From a virus: DNA of 39,395 nt. Within the stretch, counting starts at the first letter, position 1. The number at the start of each line of letters is the position of its first letter. This document shows, one piece after another, positions 8,044 through 14,786 of this stretch. The stretch covers positions 1 to 39,395 of the IMG/VR virus record IMGVR_UViG_3300032053_000195; one strand, given 5' to 3'. Position numbers and translations under genes: made by a program. Under the pieces are notes generated by a model. It did no database searches and was not told the DNA's origin. It was given only the letters and a program-made list of their open reading frames with translations.

Positions 8044-8957
8044 AGCTTCTCGATATCTTGACTGCACCCTGGGCGATTATTCCGGAAAAACTGATCGAGA
8101 TCCAGAATATTTATTTTACCCATCTGCGCGGAGAAAAGATCGATATCAAGGCCATTGAAGCACAGATCGGCAAACCGCTTAACAACAAAAAAAAGACCTA
8201 TCAAATACTTGAAGGCGTTGCCGTCATTTCTGTCGAGGGCGTCCTGGCCAAGCGGGCCAATTTATTCATGGATATATCCGGTGGGACTTCGATGCAGCTT
8301 TTAGAGAGAGATATCAATGCGGCTATGGAGGATCCCGATGTCAAGTCATTATTGTTCTATATCGATTCTCCGGGAGGCACAGTCGATGGCACTCAGGAGC
8401 TGGCAAATCATATCCATAGTCTCAGAGGTCGAAAGCCGATGATTTCTTATGCTGAATCTCTGATGGGCTCAGCTGCTTATTGGATCGGCTCTGCTGCCGA
8501 TGAGATCGTGATGAGCGGCGATACGACTCAAATCGGCTCAATAGGTGTCGTGGCGACTCATATTGATGTCTCCAAGGCTGAAGAAAGAATGGGTTACAAG
8601 ACCACGGAAATCGTGGCGGGCAAGTTTAAGCGAATCGCCTCTCAATATGCGCCGCTCTCTGAGGAAGGCAAGGCCACGATCCAGGATATTGTAGATCATG
8701 TCTATTCAATTTTTGTCCGCGATGTCGCGAACAACCGCGGCGTAAACGAGGAGAAAGTCCTGAGTGATATGGCAGACGGAAGGATCTTTCTGGGGCAAAA
8801 GGCGATTAAGGCCGGATTGGTCGACCGGATGGAGACATTAGATGGGACCATCGGAAGAATGAGCAAACGCGGGACTCCGGAACATACCAAGATGGTTATG
8901 AATAATAGAATTCGGATGCTTCAGGACGAGGAGAGGGAAAAAACTGATGCCTTATGA
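8040..8957 (+). CDS. Capsid maturation protease, S49 (SppA/gpC-like)
   Basis: The protein has 305 residues and is an S49 family serine peptidase of the type that cuts the scaffold and portal in lambda-like heads. SPGGTVDGTQELANHI near residue 110 is the oxyanion-side motif, MGSAAYWIGSAADEIVMSG near 142 contains the nucleophilic serine, and EIVAGKFKRIASQYAPLSEEG near 195 carries the lysine of the Ser-Lys dyad. AAGGAGG precedes the ATG and the start overlaps the portal stop by four bases. Lambda gpC has a C-terminal scaffold region; here the protease ends soon after the catalytic domain and the scaffold is a separate downstream gene. Confidence 0.93.
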   Translation: MKLLDILTAPWAIIPEKLIEIQNIYFTHLRGEKIDIKAIEAQIGKPLNNKKKTYQILEGVAVISVEGVLAKRANLFMDISGGTSMQLLERDINAAMEDPDVKSLLFYIDSPGGTVDGTQELANHIHSLRGRKPMISYAESLMGSAAYWIGSAADEIVMSGDTTQIGSIGVVATHIDVSKAEERMGYKTTEIVAGKFKRIASQYAPLSEEGKATIQDIVDHVYSIFVRDVANNRGVNEEKVLSDMADGRIFLGQKAIKAGLVDRMETLDGTIGRMSKRGTPEHTKMVMNNRIRMLQDEEREKTDAL

Positions 8958-8976
8958 AAATGAACATTCATGACGA

Positions 8977-9717
8977 ATGACGGATCCCGATCAGTATGAT
9001 CGGTTTACCAGGGGTGAGTGCGACCAGAAGCACGACAATAAGTGCATCGATGTGATTTACGGATGGAAGAAGAAAGAAGGCAAGGAAGTTTCCGAAGTCC
9101 AGGCCTTGCGATATTCGATAAAGATATGGACCGAAGGTGAGGCAAAGGCTCACTGTAAGGATCGAGGCGGTTCGTTCGAGGCCGCCAAAAAATCTAACAA
9201 AGGAGGTAAATCCGAGATGAAAGATGAAGTGACGAAGGAAAGTTTTAAGGGGGCTTATCCTGATATTTTCCAGGCGATTCTGGCGGAAGGATTTGATAAG
9301 GGCCTGACTCAGGGAAAAGATGAGGGTAAGAAGGAAGGGGCCGAATCGGAGCGCAAGCGCATCCAGGAGATCGAGGCGCAGCTGATTCCCGGCCATGAGA
9401 AATTGATCATTAGCCTGAAATATGATGGAAAGACCACCGGTCCCGAGGCAGCCGTGATGATCCTTGGGGCGGAGAAAAAACTCCGGGGTGGTATTGTGAG
9501 CAATCTTGCCGCGGACGCAGTTGGACCCATCGCACAGCCTACCCCGCCCGTTGTTGACGGGGAGGGTGTTGATCCCAATCTCCCGGTGGAGGAGAGGGCC
9601 AAGCAGAGATGGGACAAGAGTCCGAAGATCCGCGAGGAATTCAATAATAGCTTCAATTCGTACCTGGCCTTTTTGAAACACGAAGAAGCTGGCCATGTTC
9701 GCATTTTAAAGAAGTGA
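8977..9717 (+). CDS. Probable scaffold protein, long form
   Basis: The protein has 246 residues. Residues 1-72 form a small Cys/Trp-containing domain (SEVQALRYSIKIWTEGEAKA, then HCKDRGGSFEA) of a kind often seen fused to or beside phage head proteases. Residues 80-246 are highly charged and helical (GFDKGLTQGKDEGKKEGAES, then QEIEAQL) with an acidic/Pro-rich middle, as expected for a capsid scaffold that is digested by the neighbouring S49 protease. The ATG at 8977 has no clear Shine-Dalgarno. An internal ATG at 9217 has a very strong one, so two products are likely, as with lambda C/Nu3. Function is inferred from composition and position. Confidence 0.7.
   Translation: MTDPDQYDRFTRGECDQKHDNKCIDVIYGWKKKEGKEVSEVQALRYSIKIWTEGEAKAHCKDRGGSFEAAKKSNKGGKSEMKDEVTKESFKGAYPDIFQAILAEGFDKGLTQGKDEGKKEGAESERKRIQEIEAQLIPGHEKLIISLKYDGKTTGPEAAVMILGAEKKLRGGIVSNLAADAVGPIAQPTPPVVDGEGVDPNLPVEERAKQRWDKSPKIREEFNNSFNSYLAFLKHEEAGHVRILKK
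9217..9717 (+). CDS. Nested in-frame scaffold start (short form)
   Basis: Inside the long form, AAAGGAGGTAAA (9199-9210) ends about seven bases before an in-frame ATG at 9217. Translation from here gives a 166-residue product starting MKDEVTKESFKG, which consists of just the helical scaffold-like part. Lambda makes its scaffold Nu3 in the same way from inside gene C. The AAAGGAGGT also encodes Lys-Gly-Gly, so chance cannot be excluded, but the long form lacks a comparable ribosome site. Confidence 0.55.
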   Translation: MKDEVTKESFKGAYPDIFQAILAEGFDKGLTQGKDEGKKEGAESERKRIQEIEAQLIPGHEKLIISLKYDGKTTGPEAAVMILGAEKKLRGGIVSNLAADAVGPIAQPTPPVVDGEGVDPNLPVEERAKQRWDKSPKIREEFNNSFNSYLAFLKHEEAGHVRILKK

Positions 9718-9740
9718 TCTAAGAACGTGCTTTTAAAGTA

Positions 9741-9757
9741 AACGAAAGGAGGTAACA
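9741..9757 (+). promoter_or_regulatory. Strong ribosome-binding leader, copy 1
   Basis: The 17-mer AACGAAAGGAGGTAACA contains a near-perfect anti-Shine-Dalgarno complement (AAAGGAGGT) and precedes the decoration gene. The identical 17-mer precedes the major capsid gene (10541-10557). Both genes start ATGGGT. The duplication fits the need to make the two most abundant head proteins in similar, large amounts. Confidence 0.8.
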
Positions 9758-9761
9758 AGAA

Positions 9762-10526
9762 ATGGGTACACGATCAACTGACATTGCAAGAAATTTTGAG
9801 CTTGGAACGATCAACGAGATCCCCGTGGTCACCACAGATATCCTCTATGAGGGATCGGCAATCGGCGTAGTAGTGGGATCGGGCCACGCGAGGCCTTTGA
9901 CTTCGGTCGACGTATTCGCTGGTTTTGCCGAAAGCCAGTGTGATAATTCCGCCGGTGCTGCGGCAGCTAAGAATGTTCGGGTGAGAAAATCCGGCCTGGT
10001 TCAGCTTTCCGTGAGCGGTGCGGTGATCACCGATATCGGGCAACCCATCTATGCGACGGATGATGATACCTTTGTTTTTCTTCCAACGGGCGGCGTCTTC
10101 ATCGGCTTCGTTCACAGGTTTGTGAGCTCAGGCATCGTGATTGTGGCTTTCGATGTGGATAGCTTTGTGGATCCCTATGCAGGGAAAACCGCAGCGACGG
10201 TGGCCGACAATACGACTCTTAATGCGACCCATTCCGGGAAGGCACTGTTTGTCACTACAGATGCCAAGGTCATCACCCTGCCTGCGGTTGAAGGCATAGG
10301 GGGAATCAAGGTCGTCAATATCGGCGCTTTTGGGACGGTGTTGGTCGAGGTTGCTCCGAATGCCAATGACATGATCGAGGGACCCGGTATCAGCGGTTCA
10401 GATAACAAGAGCATCGTGAATACCAAGGGCACAGCTCGCCGGGGAGATTATATCGATGTTGAATATGGCGATGCCAACGGCTGGACCATCACCAAGATGA
10501 AGGGTACGTGGGCGAGAGAGACTTGA
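9762..10526 (+). CDS. Head decoration protein
   Basis: The protein has 254 residues. Residues 1-125 resemble the DUF2190/gpD-like decoration fold: a flexible N terminus, then ILYEGSAIGVVVGSGHARPL and VFAGFAESQCDNSAGAAAAK, with SGLVQLSVSGAVITDIGQPI and IGFVHRFVSSGIVIVAFDVD closing the domain. Residues 135-254 are a second beta-rich domain (ITLPAVEGIGGIKVVNIGAF, then VEVAPNAND) resembling repeats found on virion surfaces. The protein likely binds the outside of the expanded capsid. The position between scaffold and major capsid gene is that of lambda gpD. The strong leader at 9741 supports high expression. Confidence 0.85.
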   Translation: MGTRSTDIARNFELGTINEIPVVTTDILYEGSAIGVVVGSGHARPLTSVDVFAGFAESQCDNSAGAAAAKNVRVRKSGLVQLSVSGAVITDIGQPIYATDDDTFVFLPTGGVFIGFVHRFVSSGIVIVAFDVDSFVDPYAGKTAATVADNTTLNATHSGKALFVTTDAKVITLPAVEGIGGIKVVNIGAFGTVLVEVAPNANDMIEGPGISGSDNKSIVNTKGTARRGDYIDVEYGDANGWTITKMKGTWARET

Positions 10527-10540
10527 TGAGTTTTCAATTT

Positions 10541-10557
10541 AACGAAAGGAGGTAACA
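10541..10557 (+). promoter_or_regulatory. Strong ribosome-binding leader, copy 2
   Basis: This is an exact copy of the 17-mer at 9741-9757, placed just ahead of the major capsid ATG at 10562. Confidence 0.8.
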
Positions 10558-10561
10558 CCAG

Positions 10562-11491
10562 ATGGGTGCAAAAGGATTAGGATCAAGAGCGATTATAGGC
10601 GAGTTCTATGCTCGCCTGGAACAAAATGTGGGGGCGGAATGGGTCTCGAAGCTTTCTCCTCCCATTCCGTTCAAGTCGGATCAGGAGTCGGAAACGTATA
10701 AATGGCTCGGGATGACCCCTGCCATGAGGGAATGGATCGGAGGCCGACTGGCTAAAGGATTCCGCGAGAACGGGATTACCGTCGTGAATAAGAAATTTGA
10801 GGCGACGCTCGAGGTTTTACTTGATGAGATCCGGAGAGATAAGACAGGACAGGTAATGACGAGAGTCCGCGAAATGGCGGATCGGGCAAATGCCCATTGG
10901 GCCTCTCTTATCTCCACGCTGATTCTCAACGGGGCAACCGGTGTCTGTTATGACGGCGACTATTTTTACGGAGATGCCCATGCGGAAGGGGATTCCGGGA
11001 CCCAGGACAACAACATCAGCGTCGATGTTACCGTAACGACGGCTCCAACGGCCGCGGAGATGCAGACCTGTATTTTTGCAGCGATTGCGGCAATTGTCGG
11101 TTTTAAAGACGACAAGGCTGAGCCCATGAACGAAAATGCTATAGAGTTTCTCGTCATGGTTGCTCCGAGTCTTTATCCGGTGGCTGCTGCAGCCTGTAAG
11201 GATTTTATTCTTACAACCGGTCTTCCCAATATCATCACGGCGACCGGTTTTAGGGTTCAGCCTGTAACCAATGTCAGGCTTGCAACTTTGACAACTTCTC
11301 TGGATGTATTCCGGTCCGATGGAGAGGTTAAGCCTTTTATTCGCCAGGAGGAATTACCAATCGAGATGAGTGCGGTTGCAGAGGGATCCGAGCTCGAATT
11401 CAAGGAGGACAAGCATCATTACGGGATTATGACGAGCCGGAATGTGGCCTATGGTTATTGGCAGCATGCATGCCGCGTGACGATGACCTGA
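10562..11491 (+). CDS. Major capsid protein, Mu gpT-like
   Basis: The protein has 309 residues, the usual size of Mu gpT (about 305). The N terminus with SRAIIGEFYARLEQNVGAEW, followed by MREWIGGRLAKGF and NKKFEATLEVLLDEIRRDK, matches the gpT family; DGDYFYGDAHAEGDSG near residue 135 is also typical. It forms the icosahedral shell. Combining a Mu-type capsid protein with a lambda-type portal, protease and connector is a mosaic but recurring arrangement. A strong terminator follows 22 bases after the stop, as expected for a highly expressed gene. Confidence 0.92.
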   Translation: MGAKGLGSRAIIGEFYARLEQNVGAEWVSKLSPPIPFKSDQESETYKWLGMTPAMREWIGGRLAKGFRENGITVVNKKFEATLEVLLDEIRRDKTGQVMTRVREMADRANAHWASLISTLILNGATGVCYDGDYFYGDAHAEGDSGTQDNNISVDVTVTTAPTAAEMQTCIFAAIAAIVGFKDDKAEPMNENAIEFLVMVAPSLYPVAAAACKDFILTTGLPNIITATGFRVQPVTNVRLATLTTSLDVFRSDGEVKPFIRQEELPIEMSAVAEGSELEFKEDKHHYGIMTSRNVAYGYWQHACRVTMT

Positions 11492-11513
11492 TTATAACGG
11501 GTCGAGACAATCC

Positions 11514-11542
11514 GGGAGGGATCCTGCGATCCCTCCCTTTTT
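11514..11542 (+). terminator. Rho-independent terminator after major capsid gene
   Basis: GGGAGGGATC (11514-11523) and GATCCCTCCC (11528-11537) form a perfect ten-base-pair stem with loop CTGC, followed by TTTTT. This is one of the clearest terminators in the window and separates the head operon from the tail operon, perhaps allowing partial readthrough. Confidence 0.93.
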
Positions 11543-11554
11543 CGAGGAGGTCAA

Positions 11555-11857
11555 ATGAAGATATATCGCGTCGATGCAAAATCGTATAGTTTTTTTCACG
11601 GCCTGGTACAGCTCACGGAAAAACAGGCCAAACCGAGGGCACATCAGCTCAAGCCGCTGGGAGAAGGTATTTTTGAAATTGTTCAGCCGATAGAATTCAA
11701 AGCGGGTGAAGAGTTGGGCTTTGATGGCGAAGTGAACGCGCGGCTTCTCCAGAATATCACGCCGATTCCAGAGATCAAGGTGGAGCAAAAAAAAGAGGAA
11801 CCGCCAAAGATCTCCGAACCCGGGCCTAAGGAAAAGGGATCGAAGAAAAAGAAATGA
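11555..11857 (+). CDS. Small head/joining-region protein, unknown
   Basis: This 100-residue protein has a folded-looking N-terminal 75 residues with alternating hydrophobics (AHQLKPLGEGIFEIVQPIEF, then KAGEELGFDGE) and a disordered Lys/Pro/Glu tail. I do not recognise a family. GAGGAGGTCAA directly precedes the ATG and the stop overlaps the next gene (ATGA). Proteins with this type of short beta domain and a charged tail are common between capsid and joining genes, where they help head assembly or completion. Confidence 0.7.
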   Translation: MKIYRVDAKSYSFFHGLVQLTEKQAKPRAHQLKPLGEGIFEIVQPIEFKAGEELGFDGEVNARLLQNITPIPEIKVEQKKEEPPKISEPGPKEKGSKKKK

Positions 11858-12153
11858 CCCTGGCCGAAGATCTTCTCACGGATCTCGACACTTTTTTAGA
11901 TACGGATGAATTCGCCGTCATGGCGACGCTCACCGGTGGAGGGACGATCCGCGTGATCCTGACGCCGGCATTCATGGAGGTTCTTGGCGTTGAAAACATG
12001 GAGCTCGAGGTCGAGGCGAAATATTCCGATATCTCAGCCCTGGTCCAAAATTCAACGCTGGTGATTGGAGGCGTCACCTATTATATCATGCAGACTCCGA
12101 TCGATGACGGCACCGGAATTGCCAGGCTTCCATTGTCTAAAAATCAGGTCTGA
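11854..12153 (+). CDS. Head-tail joining protein, gpFII-like
   Basis: The protein has 99 residues. Its order of features (N-terminal helix AEDLLTDLDTFLDTD, then strands FAVMATLTGGGTIRVILTPA, VEAKYSDISALVQNSTLVIG and GVTYYIMQTPIDDGTGIARL) corresponds to lambda gpFII and the Phage_attach family, which seat the tail on the completed head. The size is slightly below gpFII (117). It is coupled by ATGA to the gene before and two bases separate it from the tail-terminator candidate, as FII is followed by Z/U in lambda. Confidence 0.8.
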   Translation: MTLAEDLLTDLDTFLDTDEFAVMATLTGGGTIRVILTPAFMEVLGVENMELEVEAKYSDISALVQNSTLVIGGVTYYIMQTPIDDGTGIARLPLSKNQV

Positions 12154-12155
12154 AC

Positions 12156-12608
12156 ATGACCGATCCGATCCAACAGCAGCTTATCGATACAATCGATACC
12201 CGTTTTAAGACGATCCTCACGACAAACGGTTATGCAACGAGTATTGGGCTGCATGTGACCTGGTGGAAGGAATCTCCCTTAGCCGTTTCGGATCTACCCG
12301 GAATGAATTTAAGAGATTCCGAGGAAACGAGGATCCCGGGATGCGGCATCTATGAAAGATCTCTCAATATTCGGATCGAAGCCTCTGTCTCCGGATCCGA
12401 TTCTCCGAAAACGGCGCGGCTCATAGAAGCGGATATCGAAAAGGCTATTTTTGTCGATAACAGATGGGGCGGCCTTGCGTCCAATACGGAGATCTCGGCT
12501 TCTGGAAAAGAGGCGGCACAGAAACAAAACAAGATCTCGAAAGTGACGCTTTCGATGGAAATTTTATACATGACGAAACGCGGGGATCCTTATACGCGGG
12601 GATTTTAA
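12156..12608 (+). CDS. Probable tail terminator/completion protein (gpU-like)
   Basis: The protein has 150 residues. It starts with a helix (IQQQLIDTIDTRFKTILTTN) followed by strands (HVTWWKESPLAVSDLPGMNL, ERSLNIRIEASVSGSD) and a helix (TARLIEADIEKAIF), a layout common to tail terminator and minor tail U proteins. These cap the growing tail tube and fix its length. The identification comes mainly from fold pattern and position between the joining protein and the tube protein, so it remains tentative. Confidence 0.65.
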   Translation: MTDPIQQQLIDTIDTRFKTILTTNGYATSIGLHVTWWKESPLAVSDLPGMNLRDSEETRIPGCGIYERSLNIRIEASVSGSDSPKTARLIEADIEKAIFVDNRWGGLASNTEISASGKEAAQKQNKISKVTLSMEILYMTKRGDPYTRGF

Positions 12609-12622
12609 AAAGGAGGTGTCAG

Positions 12623-12805
12623 ATGGGATATCGATTGAAAGAAAAATTTCCCAGTTTTCGGGTGACGAGGGAGGGGGAATTTGCCTATCACCGATTCGAG
12701 CATGGCAAGACATATGACAAAGTTCCCCAAGAGGATCAGGATAAATTTGAGAAGATCCTTGTCGAAGAGCCGGACGCCCAGAAAACGAAAGGGGGTAAGA
12801 AATGA
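12623..12805 (+). CDS. Small protein before tail tube gene, unknown
   Basis: This 60-residue, highly charged protein begins MGYRLKEKFPSFRVTREGEF and ends with a Lys/Gly tail. AAAAGGAGGTGTC directly before the ATG at 12623 makes this start much better than the earlier in-frame one at 12464, which would lie inside the previous gene. The stop overlaps the start of the tube gene by four bases. No family is recognised; its coupling suggests a virion or assembly role. Confidence 0.7.
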   Translation: MGYRLKEKFPSFRVTREGEFAYHRFEHGKTYDKVPQEDQDKFEKILVEEPDAQKTKGGKK

Positions 12806-14097
12806 GATCCGAATTTGCAACAGATATTCTTATCGCTGTTTCGGCCAATCTCAAAGAGACGGCGATCAATACGTATCAAACCCTTGATACGGGTATGCTC
12901 TGCGACCTGGCTTCCGTCCCCGTGATCGAGCCTCGCAGGGAAAACAACGCGGACGAAGCCCACGGCAAAGAAGAGCCAGATCTTCTCTATGATCTTGGGG
13001 GCCTCACGAAAATGAGGATGCGGTTTCCGCGATGCCAGGCCCAGCATATGGCCTTTGTGGGTTCTTATGGCCTGGGTGTTAGCTCTTCGACGGGCGCGGG
13101 CGCCACGGGATGGCGAAGAACGATCTTGCCGATTACCGGCGATCTTGATGCGGCGCGCTCCAATCCATCCTTTACGATGGCTGGCCGACTGGGAAAGCAT
13201 CTGGAGAAAAGACGGTTCGCAAGCGCTTTTATCACCGGATTTGACCTGACGATGGACCGGGATAGCTGGATCGTTCTCGAGGCGGACGTAAATGGGACGG
13301 GGAGAAACGAGACCAGTTCCCTCAAGGATTCAATTGCAGCGGCCTTCAATGCAACCTCTCTTGCCCTCACGAAAGCGATTGCGGGATCCACTACCCAGGA
13401 GAGACTGGATAATTGCCAATACGTGCGGGTCCTGGATCCGGTCGGAGGACAATGGATCGATGTTGTCGTAACCGCAGCGTCCGCCGCCACCCCATGTCTC
13501 CTAACGATCGTCGCCCCCGGGGGGGCTGCAACGTCAACGACTTATGAAATCATTTACAATCAGAAGGAAGCCAATGGTTTCGCCTGGTGCTCTTTTCCAA
13601 ATCGGGTTGAAGAATATCCCCTCCGGGTCTCGGATTTTCTCGTCAAGATGGGGGCAAAATGGGACGGGTCCACCCTGACCGGTGGCCATACGATGCAAGC
13701 CGAAATCAATTCCCTCAAGTGGAATTGCCGATGCGGTCCAGTGCCTGATTTTACATCCGGCGGCGGGACTTATCTTTATGCGAACCGGGCCTTGAGAGAA
13801 CCGAGATCCCAGACCGTGACGCTCGATCGCCGGTTCCTCGATATGATCCTTGCCCAGAGATTTTCCGATATCGAATATTTCAGCCTCTATGGGATCGCAG
13901 AGGGAGCGGAATATGAGACCGGCCAGAAATATACGATTGAAATTCTTTGGCCCAGGGTCAGCGTCAAGGGGAGACCGGTTACGGTGGGGGATAAGCAGCG
14001 CCTGGTCGAAGCTGCGGAGTTTGATGTCTTTCAGGACGACAGTTACGGAAGCGCGATTCTTTGGACCAAAAACAAGGTTCAGCATTACGCTCAGTAA
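12802..14097 (+). CDS. Major tail tube protein (probable)
   Basis: The protein has 431 residues. It is predominantly beta (GGLTKMRMRFPRCQAQHMAF, EYPLRVSDFLVKMGAKWDG, RSQTVTLDRRFLDMILAQRF) with an internal insertion at about residues 170-250 that looks like an added domain (AASAATPCLLTIVAPGGAAT). It lies where lambda V lies, ahead of the G/GT chaperone genes, which by convention follow the tube gene. This size is larger than lambda gpV (246), in keeping with tube proteins that carry surface domains. No catalytic motif is visible. The start ATG overlaps the previous stop (ATGA). Confidence 0.75.
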   Translation: MRSEFATDILIAVSANLKETAINTYQTLDTGMLCDLASVPVIEPRRENNADEAHGKEEPDLLYDLGGLTKMRMRFPRCQAQHMAFVGSYGLGVSSSTGAGATGWRRTILPITGDLDAARSNPSFTMAGRLGKHLEKRRFASAFITGFDLTMDRDSWIVLEADVNGTGRNETSSLKDSIAAAFNATSLALTKAIAGSTTQERLDNCQYVRVLDPVGGQWIDVVVTAASAATPCLLTIVAPGGAATSTTYEIIYNQKEANGFAWCSFPNRVEEYPLRVSDFLVKMGAKWDGSTLTGGHTMQAEINSLKWNCRCGPVPDFTSGGGTYLYANRALREPRSQTVTLDRRFLDMILAQRFSDIEYFSLYGIAEGAEYETGQKYTIEILWPRVSVKGRPVTVGDKQRLVEAAEFDVFQDDSYGSAILWTKNKVQHYAQ

Positions 14098-14109
14098 TCG
14101 GAGGTTTTT

Positions 14110-14508
14110 ATGAGCTTGCCAACCGGCGACTTTTTAACCCGGATCATCCGGGATCCGGATACGGAGGAAAAGATCACGGTCAAATACCGGAGGCCTTTTA
14201 CAAGAGAGCGTCTCCGCTATGCTCTTGCCTTATGGGATCCGGAGAAAAAAACGTATCGGCCCGACGAAGAGGTGGACCAGGTGCGGATCGAATGGGGTCA
14301 GAAGATCATCCAGGGAATTGAAATTACATCTGCGAAACAAAATTTGATTTCATCCGATCCGGCCTCCAAATCTTACCGGAAGGATTGGAAACAGTGGCTC
14401 GTCGAGAAATCGCCTCAGATTCTCGAAACGCTGGCCTTTATGGCTTTTCAGGGGATCGATCTGAACAGGGAGATCGGGGAGGGAGAAGCCCCGGAAAAAA
14501 AATCTTAG
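14110..14508 (+). CDS. Tail assembly chaperone G
   Basis: The protein has 132 residues, mainly helical and charged (RRPFTRERLRYALALWDPEK; SPQILETLAFMAFQGIDLNR). It occupies the place of lambda gpG, between the tube gene and the tape measure gene, and ends in Glu-Lys-Lys-Ser directly after a slippery A8 run. TCGGAGG precedes the ATG. Chaperones of this kind coat the tape measure before tube polymerisation. The sequence is not obviously similar to gpG, but the frameshift arrangement identifies the role. Confidence 0.8.
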   Translation: MSLPTGDFLTRIIRDPDTEEKITVKYRRPFTRERLRYALALWDPEKKTYRPDEEVDQVRIEWGQKIIQGIEITSAKQNLISSDPASKSYRKDWKQWLVEKSPQILETLAFMAFQGIDLNREIGEGEAPEKKS

Positions 14509-14786
14509 CAGACATTGAGGTAATTTACGGCTCCAATGTCTGCACGCCCGAAAAAGAAGAAAGCTGTAGGAAGCAAGACACAACGGAGGCGATTCATCAA
14601 TGGGCCTGTTCCGTCTGCAACAAAAAGAAGCGGGAGCAAATTCATCCCTACACCTATCACCTGCTTTGGCTTCGGAAACTGATCAAAGCAGGTATTCGTT
14701 TTTCTCCGGACGATCTTCCCTGTGACACCTGGGAAGACCTGGGAATGGTCAACGAGATGATCGACATTAAGACGAGGATTTTTTAA
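14110..14786 (+). CDS. GT fusion chaperone by -1 frameshift
   Basis: A second reading frame open from 14385 to 14786 lies in the -1 frame relative to G and lacks a convincing start of its own. Ribosomes slipping back one base on the run of eight A (14495-14502) would avoid the TAG at 14506 and read on from ATC at 14502 as ILADIEVIYGSNVCTPEKEE, adding 94 residues and giving a product of about 225 residues. The T part contains CSVCNKKK and ends in DTWEDLGMVNEMIDIKTRIF. Lambda and many siphoviruses make GT in this way. Its stop overlaps the tape measure start (TAATG). Confidence 0.82.
14495..14502 (+). promoter_or_regulatory. Slippery site for -1 ribosomal frameshift (A8)
   Basis: The zero frame reads GAA AAA AAA TCT TAG. 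The stretch A AAA AAA allows both tRNAs to re-pair after a -1 slip, and the new frame stays open for 94 codons. This is the classic site type for G/GT genes. Confidence 0.82.
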
